Below are positions 8,687 through 18,838 of a stretch of DNA of 20,904 nt, piece after piece (position 1 is the stretch's first letter; each line of letters begins with the position of its first letter). Below the pieces are notes generated by a model. The model was not told the DNA's origin and ran no database searches. It worked only from the letters and a program-made list of their open reading frames with translations. The stretch is taken from assembly GCA_013054445.1 (NCBI GenBank), contig JAAMPI010001027.1:1-20904 (forward strand), in the 5' to 3' direction. The position numbers and the translations under genes were made by a program. This DNA is from Cudoniella acicularis (Eukaryota; Ascomycota; Leotiomycetes; Helotiales; Helotiaceae).

Positions 8687-9824
8687 TTATAGGTGATTTT
8701 CCTCGGCTTCACTTGAGTCGGGTGCCATTGTCATCCTTTTGCTAGCATCAGGCTCTTCAGATTCATCGTTCGATTTCTTGGCATCTATTAGTAGTCAGTT
8801 GTGTCAACACTAGCAATGCCACTATTCACAAACCATAATATGCTTCTGCAGCAGCCAACAGGGGCAGAGCCAGCGGAAGGAGAGCTACCATCTGACCAAA
8901 TGTCATTTCACTCTCGCTTCCATCGATATAATATGAAGTTGCTGAGATGGCGCCGGGATTAACTTCCCATCGAACTACGTAGACTTGGGTAGTGCCGAAT
9001 ACGTTGTCGAATATCATCCACACAATTTGCCACAAGAAAGAGTCCATGAAGGTAAACCAAAATATTCTCAGCGACAAGAGCTTTCGGCGAAATCCAGCCA
9101 CATGACCGGAATGGTTGACTGCTCTCGTTGTGGCTGAGGGACGCGGCTGAGGGACGCGGCTCAAGGCCTAGCATCCTTCGCAGAGATTTTTCGATCCAGG
9201 TGACAATTGAAGAATCAGGAGGTGCGGCAAAGAGACGGACGATATTGTTTCCATAAGCAAAGAAGAGAAAGAGGATAACTTCAGTCCATATCACAGCATT
9301 GCTGAGTTCATTCTCTCCTTCCTCCGCAGCGTAGGCGAGGTTTGGAAATCCCATGACAAATGTACACTGCATAGGCAAGGAAAAGATCGTGAGCCATTGG
9401 ACGTATAGTTGGGCATAGAACAGCATTGCAAGCAGGCAAATCATCCCAAACAAACGCCAAACCTTCAGAACCGGATGTTCGACTAGGTATTGGTGAAGGA
9501 CTGCCAAGGTAGAAAGGTGAGTGGTGGAAGAGAACCAGGCCAGGTTTGCAACGAGCATGAAGTGATAGCCAGATATGGTGCACAGCTGATAGTATCCAGT
9601 GATCAAGATAGCTAAGCCAGTGATTAGTTATTGATCGCTTAATATGAGGATGAAATTCGTAAGAGCTTCATTTCTCTTCCTTTTTTTTGCAAGGGATGGC
9701 TCTTTTTCGCTTTGCCTTCGTGAGAGCCTTCTTAGAAAATGTCTCACACCTTTTACAACAGCGTTGTCAAAATTGTTCAACAAGGCTGGGGCCACATGCG
9801 TAGCTGTATCTTTTTCGCTATATT
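8687..9824 (-). pseudogene. Decayed fungal multi-pass membrane protein (LSDQQLxTG family)
   Basis: The main exon is 9824-8834, then a 49-nt intron (8833-8785, donor GTTTGT, acceptor ACTAATAG), then a last exon 8784-8687 with an acidic tail ending in TAA. The protein resembles an unnamed ascomycete membrane family I know by the core phrase LSDQQLVTGLA, a stretch like YHFxxVxxLAWFSSxTHLxTLAVL, and the C-terminal FGQMVALLxLALPLLAAAEAYY; all are seen here. Two lesions: TAA at 9628-9630 replaces the second Gln of LSDQQ, and a 13-bp tandem duplication (9132-9144 and 9145-9157) breaks the frame. Reading with a single 13-bp copy gives one continuous frame into the membrane segments downstream. The 5' exon or exons upstream of the TTCTAG acceptor at 9825 were not recognised. 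At least five hydrophobic segments remain. Cellular role unknown. Confidence 0.8.
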
Positions 9825-10894
9825 CTAGAATATATTTTTAGTAAAATCGGGTATTCAAACTCGGGTTTTCGCTTCCTTCCTGGGTAATCTGTGTGATCAT
9901 GTGAATAAAAGGTCAGTCCTGGCGTCAGCGGTCCACCAGAGCGACTGGGCGATAAGCTTAGGGAAGCCTTTATGTTGTGCGGGATTTCTTTTATGATATG
10001 CAATAAATGTGACCGAGAAACTAAGGCCCGTAGGGACAGGCGGAGGTTCATGTAACTAGTACCTATCTTAAGATTGTCAGTTTAAATCATTCGATTAGAA
10101 ATATAACACTTTAAAAGTGCAGGATGTCACAGAGTTCGGCGTAGGGGCAAGATATGGTGATGCAGTGCAGACTCCAAGAGTAGTCTGGAATTTTGTATTA
10201 CCAGCCGGAGTAGTTTGGGTTTCAGTGTAAAATTTCAGCTTGCTCTAAGTTCTGCTAGGCCGAATTCGTGTACTTCAAGCCAAAGTAGTACGAGTTGCAA
10301 TAGTGCAATTCGGACTGCTTTGCTTGAAGTATGAATAAGGTATATAGGCTATCTTGTAATATGTTAAGGTATTACACTTTAGACGCAACCACTTCTAGGT
10401 GCACTGTTTCAAACAGACATACTCGCAATTGTAGTACTCCGAATCTAAAAATAGAGTGAGTGAGGAGCCGAATTGGGTCAAGGTGCTGGCGCATAAAGAA
10501 CATTGGCGTTGGGAATGGAGCAAAATTGGACTTGCTCTTAGTCTACACATCACCCAGGAATCTTCCAGGACGTCGCGGCACTAGGAGCAATAAAAATAGT
10601 TTTAATAAAATCGCATATTGTGAGGGAATGATCAGGTGACTTTCATACTTTGTGAATGGTCTCATTTTATGAATATTGTGTGAATAGTTCAAGTCAGAGC
10701 TTTCCTTGCGAATCTCTTTCTCTCCTCATAAACACAAGTGGCAGATACCCCGAACCCGCGGGGCATCCTCCGTTGACTGCTAAATCAAGCGCTGTCACTC
10801 GGTCTTCGCTGGCGTTTGCTTCTGCTCCAGTGCTGTTTGTCCCCGCTCATTCTTGTCGTCAACTTTCCACACATCTTTGAGCAGGGTTTCCAAG
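9825..10894. other. Intergenic with short repeats
   Basis: It may hold the lost first exon of the membrane-protein pseudogene (minus strand, 9825-10060), but no frame there matches the family. From 10130 to 10480 the sequence is full of related short motifs (GTAGT and CCGAAT variants on both strands), including a strong hairpin at 10271-10331, so it may be a worn transposon. No gene is supported. Confidence 0.4.
10271..10331. repeat. 61-nt imperfect palindrome flanked by TA
   Basis: The left arm starts TACTTCAAGC and ends GAGTTGCA (10271-10299). The right arm starts TGCAATTCGG and ends GCTTGAAGTA (10304-10331). The arms pair with three mismatches and one bulged base around a 4-nt ATAG loop. 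The outermost bases are TA on each side, the target dinucleotide duplicated by Tc1/mariner-Fot1 elements, so this could be two terminal repeats fused after loss of the interior. It could also be transcribed as a hairpin RNA. I see no evidence that decides. Confidence 0.55.
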
Positions 10895-13800
10895 TCAGTG
10901 TCCCTCCTCATTCTCGGCAGCGGCGTGTAATTTGGACGCAAGCTGCGGCTGCACGCGTTCTAAGAATTCGACCGCGTTGAGCGGATTCTCGCCCTCCTCC
11001 CGAAGCAAGCATTGTATGGCCCCCAACCCTTGACCTTCCTCGTAGTAGAATAGGGCAAGGCCTAACGGCGTCCTATTTATCACATCACGATCATCGACGC
11101 CCTTTCCTTTCGTGGTTGACAATAACCAGTCAACCATGACCTCGTCGTTCTTTGCAGCGGCGTAATGTAGCGGAGTCTGTTTATTACTGCCTCTCGCACT
11201 AACATTCGCCCCCCAAGCCACCAACAGCTTTGCGATGTCCAAATACCCAGTCTCCGCCGCCACGTGCAGCGCCGTGCTTGACATTAAGTCCTTGGCTTTG
11301 CAGCTTGCCCCATTCTCTAGAAGCTGATTCACGGCCCACAGATGCCCCTTTTTGACTGCCAAATGTAACGCTGTCTGTTGAAACCAGTTCCTCGCATTAA
11401 TTTCAGCACCTGCCTTCAATAGCAATCCAATGGCTTGACCTTTCCCGCTCTGCGCGGCCACATGCAGAGGCGTCATGCCTTGTGCATCCTGCGCGTTGAC
11501 CTCGTTGCCATCATTCATTTGAAGGAACTGTTCAAGTAGCACATTATTGCGGCACAGTCCAGCCGCAAGATGGAGTGCCGCCCGCCCATTGCGGTCGCGA
11601 AGGTCAGTTACATTTCTAAATCGTATCATCAAAGGTTTAATCTTCAGTTCCACCTCCTCTGCCGCTGTGGAGCCACGAATAAAACGACTGAACTCGCCAC
11701 CCAGGAGCCGAGCAAGCATAGGCCAAGCATACAGAGTCCGGGCGTGCGAGAGCCAGTGTAATGCGGATTTTCCGGTCGTGTCGACCTTGCGAATACTTGC
11801 GCCAGCGAGGACGAGCATTTCCATGATATAGAGTTGGCCGTACTCCGCAGCAACATGGAGAGCCGTCTTGCCTTCCTCGTCTTCAGCGTCGAGGTGAGCC
11901 CCTTTTTCAATGAGAGACCTTGTTTGGTCAGCGAACCCTCTCTTTGCTACTTCGTGAAGCGGTGTTCGACCGAACATGTCTGGCTTGTTTAGCAGCGTTT
12001 TGTCGAAGTAGCGATGGTTGACTACGGAATAGTGGACAACATTCCAACCCAAATCGTCAGGCACTTCTTCCGGAAAAATACTCGAATCATTTGGAACTTT
12101 GTCGTTATGTTTTTCGAAAAGATGTTCCAGCTTCTGAATTATATCATGAGGCATTTGGCTCAATGCTCCCTCAACTTGCTGCAATGCAGCTTCGGCGCTC
12201 TTGATCTCGTCCTGGGCGGTATCCTGGCCTTCGGCAAAAGGGGCTTCGCTCTCCATCACCGAAATAATTTCCTTGAGCTGTTCACGAAAGACAAACGAAA
12301 GTGCGCATGCCCCCGTTATCATCCGTTGTGACCCACTCTTATTGTCTAAGAGGATCCATTCATAGACACCTGCAGCATCGGAAAACTGCCGTCTTGATTT
12401 GAAGTCAAGTGCTCTCAACCGGATATAATCAAGGATACCCGGGCAATCTGGGAGCTTTTTCGCATGACTCAAAGCTACCACGGTGTATGCCAATGCATGC
12501 TCAAAGCACATAAGGCCGCTGTCTTTTATTTTCTGCGCAAGATTAGTGATATGGTTGTTTTTAAACCGAAAGTCTCTCCACGACTTCGACGTGTTGTCAT
12601 GTTGTAAAACCCCGTCGCCATTTATTTTCACGAATGTGTTGTCGGATATAACGGTCTGGAGAAAGCGAAAGAGCAGCTGATGAGCGCAGAGAGTTGGCAA
12701 ACTTGCTTCAAAAGACAGCACAATGTCGTTCTCCTCTGTGCAGTTGTGTTTGTCCTCAGCTTTATTGTTGTTACATTCTTCGTGGTCTTGATTGTCACCA
12801 TTGTCGTCGTACTCTTCTTCATTTCCTCCTTCGTCGTTTCCTCCATCATTCCCTAATTCGTCCTTTCCATCTTCTTCATTTCCTTCTCTGTCATTTCCAC
12901 TTTCGTCGTTACTAGTATCTTCATTGTTAGCACGTTCTTTATTTCCGCCATCCTCCTCATGATCCCTATCAGAGTCAACCCCTAGCCTTTTTAAGATCGA
13001 TTCGACTTCAGGGCCGCCCCAGCGACGCAGATCATCTTCCAAGTCAGGCGTCCTTGTCGCGAGCCTACGACTTTGGGGGTAGCTCATGGAATCAGAATCT
13101 ACTCTGGACTTAAGCTCAAACAACCACAAGGATAAATATGCCTCGATCTCTTCAGGAACAGACTTCCATCTGCGAGTTTTATTGTCCCAATGTACTCGAA
13201 AGTAGATATCCTGGTTACACCCTCGGCATTTATCCGCAGTTCCTCGGTCACACACGCAGACTGGCATAGACCAGAACTTTGTCTGAAGAAGCAGAGGGTC
13301 AGCTCTTTGGACATATAGTAAGCTCATGATATCATCAATGACTTTTGATATGGCAGTAGCAATCTCTATCTTTGGCGCAGTCCACTTTGTCCCAGTCTGG
13401 TTACTCATATAGCCAAGCCGTTGTCTCACCGTAAACACGAGGTGGCCGTCACCGTCGAGGTTAGGGTCCTTCGAAAACCCCTTGGCATTCTCATTACGAT
13501 CCAGCCTATCCAACGCAACACTCCATTTCCAACACCCCTTGCTCCAGAATGGGCAACTATTGTCGGGTCCGCAAACACGTCTATCGTCCGGGTTGCTTTT
13601 AAAAAGACAGGGTTCATCACCTGTAGCTGGTTTAGATGGTTTACGTTCTAGCCGCATCGCAACCCAATCCAACTCGTATTTGCCGGGAAGTGATCGTGCC
13701 TCTGGGGACTGCGATAAATGACTCCGACTCACTGCTCGCACCGCCATCATGATCAAGGTGGCGACAAGTTGCGCAATGGCAGCGGACCAGTGCATCATTC

Positions 13801-15093
13801 GTATGCCGAATAGCTGCATGAGAAATCCGGATATCCCAAGACCGACGCCGAAACAGACGGAGACATTCTGGAAACTTTCTATCCCTTCGTCCTTGTTTGG
13901 GTGCGAGGTGACAAGAACATAATGAGGCTCGTCTGAGAACAAGATCCAAGATTCAATTCCATCCTGATCGCTTTTGCGATTTTGCACCCAAAAGAGCTCG
14001 AAAGCATCCCGTTTCTCATCCCTTCTCTCATCCCTTCCTTGCACAGACCAGTTTTCTTCCAATGTACTTCGATCGATGATAGTGGCACATATGAACATGC
14101 CCAGTACCAAGAATATTGTTCCTGAAAAGGTAAGACCAAATCCCACTTTCGGAGAAGGATTACCTGCGCCGGCACTTAGATTCAACTTGAATGTGAGAAC
14201 ACCAAAGAAAGCAAGAACTCCAGTCTGTACTGCCACTGCAAACGCTGCTTCCACTGCACGCAGTTTCTTGGGTTGTCCGCGTCTCACAGCTGAAGAATAT
14301 TTCTCCGGATTTTGGAAGTTGAGTGAGATGTTCGGAGCAAAGTAGGGACTTTCCTCAATTCTAGACTTTTCGATTTCTCCGCTTTCTAGGTTCTGAGTGC
14401 TGCTGATCTCTTTTGGAGATACCGCGGATGAAGAACCCGCATCATCCCTGGTTTTAATCGAGGCTTTGAGATCTCTATAGGAGCAAATTCTGTTCTTAAG
14501 ACCCGCCTCAATGTCTTTCGCTTGCGTCTGAGGATCTTACCACAATTCTGATTAGCTAGCCTTCATATGAGAAAATCGCGTCTATTGACAAAGCAGCAGC
14601 CCAAATTTGGGTCTGACAATGACGAGAGCTAATAATACTGCTCACCCTTGTGTTCCTCAGGGGCCGTAGGAGTCTTCGGTGTCTCGATTAACGCTCTCCG
14701 GTAAACGACCTCCAAGACGTTCCCATTTCCCGACTCTCTTACGAGGTCGCACCCATTCCAGATCTCGGACACATTCTGCGACGTAGAAGATAAAAGTTCG
14801 ATTTCCACGCTCTCCAAACTTTCTCGGCTCCGACCGATGAGCGTCTTCAGCAGCTTGATGCTTCCAACGCGGATCGCGGACGTGATGGCGGTGATGATAC
14901 CTATGGGTGCCATGGCAAAGAGAATGCTATCGAATACCGTGAAGGACGATTTCAGGAATTGCGTTGTGACGTTATCGCCAAACAAAGTGATGAGCGGCCC
15001 AAGATCGGATGCCGCATTGTTCGCGAAAGTATTAGCATTAATTGCGGACGCAGGGGCTGCGAAGAGCACAATTACTGCGATCGTGATCCACAT
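10895..15093 (-). CDS. Membrane-anchored ankyrin-repeat protein, two exons
   Basis: Exon 1 is 15093-14646 and exon 2 is 14535-10895. The 110-nt intron (donor GTGAGC, CTAAT branch, acceptor GGTAAG) joins the frame exactly, giving 1363 codons with the stop. In order: an N-terminal hydrophobic stretch or signal (residues 2-18); a membrane segment near 53-75, then LIGRSRESLESVEIELLSST, a block I know from large ascomycete ankyrin proteins; further membrane segments near 242-264, 279-302, 374-393 and 398-416; an LDWVAMRL block near 438; two Cys clusters (459-482, and CVCxxxxxxxCxxC near 575-589) that could bind metal; an acidic Asp/Glu/Asn/Gly tract at about 672-752; a globular part; then about nine ankyrin repeats at about 977-1310, many with TPLH or TALH cores and one-residue deviations. 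The repeats probably face the cytoplasm and bind a partner. No enzyme domain is seen. Function unknown; such genes are often expanded and variable in fungi. The ATG at 15091-15093 has A at -3. The frame is intact. Confidence 0.92.
12728..12970 (-). repeat. Degenerate coding minisatellite (acidic GNDE-type tract)
   Basis: Within the ankyrin gene, about 80 residues are almost only Asp, Glu, Asn, Gly and Lys. Irregular units such as DEGGNEE, GNDGGNDE and GNEEDGKDE are coded by repeated TTC/TCC/ATC-rich blocks on the + strand. It is probably an unstructured linker between the membrane/Cys-rich part and the C-terminal ankyrin half, and a likely site of length variation between strains. Confidence 0.7.
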
Positions 15094-16800
15094 CGTTGCT
15101 GCTGTTTCGATAACTGTGAGATTGGAAGTTCTAGCAGAGGAGAGAGGTAAGAGAAAGAGTGGAAGTTAGATCATACAAGTAGAATTTCATATTTGATAAC
15201 CGCTAAGGACCATTCTTGCGGCCAACCGGGTGACTGGCTATAGCGTGTGCTAGCATATGCGGGCTTTTGGGATGCAGCCATACGCTAGTATGATCTTGTC
15301 TGTACTTCTTTTCGGGAATCGGGACAATGATCGGCAAGCATCAGCGCCACGGCCAAACCCAACATCCAGTTTCGCATAAGCAGATTAAACTTCCAAGAAA
15401 AGAAACTAGTAGTCCATTTAACAAGTGTTGCACCATGTCAAAAGCGGTAGTGACGTGTTTCTCAATGCTGCTCGAGTGGGACGAAATTGATGATGGCATC
15501 AAGCTCTCGTAAATCAATCGACAATTTTTAAGAAAGTAGAGTATGGAATCCTTCTTGATCAGACACTGAGCGACGACACTTATCTCAGAAGGTGCAAGGT
15601 CCCTCTTATCGCTCAACCGGGGCCTTCTAGCCTCCACCGGACGCTGTGCCTTTAGCCGTTTTGAGGTCGATGGTGGAGGGGTTGCTTCCTGCACCTAGCC
15701 TACATAAAGGCAGAAAAGTTTTCGAGTACCTAGTCGATGCGTTCGGTCTCGATGGCCGCACCTGGATCACTAAAGATCAATTGAGAATCTCACTCAGCCC
15801 TATATTAGTCACTGAGCCTAAAGGTAACTAGTTACCTCATGAGGGGCCCGTTTTGGAAATCTTGAGGAATAAGTTGCTAACAGAACACATCTCGAATAGT
15901 GCCCTTGAGCCAAGCACAGTCTGAGGTCGGTCCATCTTAGGCATTCAGCAACTCCGACCAGTGCGATCGGCCCGAGGAAAACGAGGGGTTCGATCCAAAA
16001 CCCGCTTTCTGCAGTAGGCAACCAATTCTCAATGATAAGAAATTCTTGCACCTGGTTGCGCCGCACACTTAGTAAAACGGAGCAATACGGCACCAACCAA
16101 CAGAACAGTAATGCGGAGCTCGAATTACGCCGTTGGGGTCATGCTGCATCCAGGTGTAAGTCAGGAGAATGGATGCAAGGGTTTCACTACGGACGTAACT
16201 GCCTTATTCCCCGGCGTCCACTGGTCTTCTGTGACACGATTTCTGGCGGGGTTGGTTAGCGGCAAACTACGCCCTACCGGGCTGAGTGCGGCTGAGAATG
16301 TGCGGGCCATCAGATTCGGTTGGCCCCCAATTCTTGGCCTGATTATCAGGCCTGTTCGAAACCGCTCGAATCCAATCAATGGATTGTTGGCGACAACGAC
16401 TGTTTAGGCAACAATATGCATTGATAAGAAAGGAAGCGCCTTCTATTGGGGGAGAATAAATGAAGGGAAAGGCCCCTGGTCACATAAGTCTGTGCAATCG
16501 TGACGTCTCGACCAAGGCCTGCTTGTAGACTGAGCCGTATTCTCAGCCTCCTCCTTATCATGTAGTAGATCTCTATAAGAACCGCTGGCAATCTCAATTC
16601 TTCTGGCTAAAGTCCAAATCCAAGTCATAGACTTCCGTCTGCTTCAAGATCCCAAAATCGTCTTTCTAAGCAATTACGCTCGCAAAAATGGCAGTGTGCG
16701 TTGACTCTTTCCGGGTACGATTATTATGGCGACAGGCAACAAGGCAGGAATTACGATATTGAGGTAGCCAAGCGAGGGGGCGCGAGGCATCATAAAGCAT
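15094..16800. other. Intergenic, upstream of the ankyrin gene; no supported gene
   Basis: The first few hundred bases are the ankyrin promoter region; no TATA box stands out. Open frames such as 15341-15694 and 15818-16096 (minus) and 16111-16407 (plus) overlap and match nothing I recognise. There is a perfect 7-bp hairpin GGCCTGA-TTA-TCAGGCC at 16337-16353, and a second, AATCCA/TGGATT, about 20 bp on. GGGGTTCGATCC near 15985 looks like a tRNA T-loop but has no pairing stem. Confidence 0.4.
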
Positions 16801-16990
16801 TCTTGCTTTTTAATAAGCGAGAATCTACCCTATAGAAACAGACCCTTTAAAGTAATAGCCTTAAAACCTACTATAACCTATTCTTAATAATTTAAAGAAT
16901 ACGATAATATAGGTGTTCTTAAATTTATAAATTTAAGTTAATTAGTTATATTATAATTAGGACTTATACACAGTTGAAAATATTCCTAAG
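16801..16990. repeat. Short AT-rich, RIP-like patch
   Basis: Almost only A/T with frequent TpA. CpA is absent in 16861-16920 and limited to one CACA-type site after it. It resembles the 6.8-8.4 kb island and may be a worn repeat fragment, but it is too short to identify. Confidence 0.45.
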
Positions 16991-17971
16991 TAATTTTCTT
17001 AGCGAAATAAAGCGGTGTTGTTGAATTTGTATCAGTTTTTGCTGGTGCCTTGTTGCCTGACACCATCATAACCGTACCCAGCTTGAAGAGCTCCAGTGTC
17101 GAAATCTTTGAAGTGTTAGGATATTTCAGGTTGGCCCTCCTTAGCTTCCGCAAAAAAGTCCGCAATACGCCATACTACTTTGTTCAGGAATAGACGTATA
17201 AGGCGGAGGATGTTCCAGTGCCAGGCCACTTAGTGAGACTGATATTTGTAGGCGATCCCTTGATATGCATATGGGGGTGACTTTTGTCGCGGCTTAATTT
17301 AGTAACGCCAGCTGTTACGCGCGCCAAAAAGGGGCCGTTTTGAAGGGGGTGGATTTAGCGTGACTTTACAGGTGGCTGCACCCCGCAGTTTTAGCGTTGA
17401 TATGCCCCCCTAACTAGGAAAGTGGAGCTTACTGTAACCTTCGCGCTGAAACTCCAGCTCGTTCTTTTCTGCGATCCTCAACTCAAATTTATTGAATCAA
17501 CACTCAGCTTGCTCCGGAAATAACGCCAAGCACAGGCAAACACGAAGACAGTTTTTAAAAATGCGGTGGCCTTTCCGCCAATGAGAGATGAAAAAAGAGG
17601 TTTCGGAAGTGAAAGACGTCGCTTTGGCTGCAGTGGCTAGCGTCCTTGAGACGACGGCGATGCATACCGCATTGCATCTTTGGCTCAACTATGGGCTGAA
17701 AGAGTATTAAGGTCGCATTCTATAGGATGATTCGGGTCTTCCATTTTGTTTTCATCCCATTGTAGTCAAAGGTCCTACCTGCGGTGGTGACAGAGGGAAC
17801 GATACTTCCAATGTGTATATATCTCAAAGAAGAATCGGCCGCCAGCTCTTTCCCCATCCTCTCCATTCCCATCTACTTTAAGTACAAGTCGAAACTCAAT
17901 CCAACTCATTGCAGGCTTATTTCCTTTTATACTTCGTACGATTTCCGTCTCCGTAGCAGTTATTCTTCAAC
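16991..17971. other. Intergenic; promoter of the DUF7702 relic at the right end
   Basis: It contains GC-richer DNA with a small inverted repeat, GTAAC/GTTAC around 17304-17320, and a run of related phrases (TTTAGCGTGAC, TTTTAGCGTTGA), perhaps a transposon scrap. A 40-codon open frame on plus at 17588-17710 looks helical but matches nothing known. TATATAT at 17816-17822 with a C/T-rich leader probably served the gene starting at 17972. Confidence 0.4.
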
Positions 17972-18838
17972 ATGCACCTCCACAAACACGGCTATATCTC
18001 TATCGTGGAGATTACCATCTACATACCATGCTTGATTCTCGGCTTTGATCAAGGCGACGCTCATTCTTGACTCGATTGGAATTGCACCGCTTTTGTTGAC
18101 GGTGTTGGGAACATTATCTAGATTGTAAGTATGAAGATGATCGTTCTCTTGTGTCACTTGTTCGACTGTATTGAACCAGACGGCATTCCCCCAAACCAAA
18201 GTACTGTTTTTAAAATTTTCACTAGCCAGACATGATGTCAGTATCGGTTGGATCAACGCATCTGGGCCAAGCCCAAAATTCAACTCCAAGCTCTTTCGCA
18301 TCCTCCAAGTGCTCATCGGCATAGGTCTAGTCCTTGGACTCTTTGGTGTCACCAGCGGTGGTTCGTGGGCTGCCAACGGGACCTTCACACCCTCCACGCT
18401 CTCCAAATCCGGCATCGTCCTCTACATTTTCGGCTGGGCGGCCATAACCATCATATTCATTATGTCCGCTCCCCAATGTCTCAGCTGTGCCCCATCCGGA
18501 CGCAGCCCCTTGGAGTCCATATTCCGCTTGCCTTGCTGGCGATCGCCGTCCGCCTTCTGTATTCGGCACTCTGCGTATTCGTAAACGACAGCACATTCTC
18601 ACTCTCCAGCGGCAGCATCGTGGCAGACGTGCTCATAGGTATTATAGAGGAATTTTTCATCGTCATCATCACGTTAGTGCTAGGGTTCAGGTTAGGTATA
18701 ACGACTGCCTCTGCGGAGGGTGATGTCATGAATCACGACCAGCATGGCAGAAACCAAGGCCGACAACATCCTGGGGCGAAGGATAAAGCTTATGTACAGG
18801 CGTCTAACTCTAGGGTCGAGATGCTCTTATCCGCTTGA
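17972..18838 (+). pseudogene. Decayed DUF7702-type multi-pass membrane protein
   Basis: Three pieces of one protein lie in order but in different frames. Piece 1 (ATG at 17972 to TGA at 18070) reads GYISIVEITIYIPCLILGF, the usual first membrane segment. Piece 2 (18060-18124) reads LILDSIGIAPLLLTVLGTLS, normally a later segment, so roughly 45 residues in between (the RHGFGRxxGW region) are gone. A 105-nt intron (18125-18229, donor GTAAGT, acceptor CCAG) then joins piece 2 in frame to 18230 onward, with SKLFRILQVLIGIGLVLGL and TLSKSGIVLYIFGWAAI. Near 18500-18520 the frame slips, as if one base were lost, to the piece ending at 18838, with LLAIAVRLLYSALCVFV and GIIEEFFIVIITLVLGF. The fragment order matches DUF7702, a filamentous-fungal family of about seven membrane segments with no known function. 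The internal deletion plus slip make a product very unlikely. Confidence 0.82.

Noticed and set aside
15980..16005. tRNA-like T-loop GGTTCGATCC
   Set aside because: The flanking bases cannot pair into a T stem, and no acceptor, D or anticodon arms are found.
15341..16096. Minus-strand open frames 15341-15694 and 15818-16096 as genes
   Set aside because: No start context, no splice partners that extend them, no family resemblance, and competing frames on the other strand.
17588..17710. 40-codon plus-strand open frame with an Ala/Leu-rich helix
   Set aside because: Protein-like in feel, but too short, with a stop just upstream and no recognised family or splice partner.
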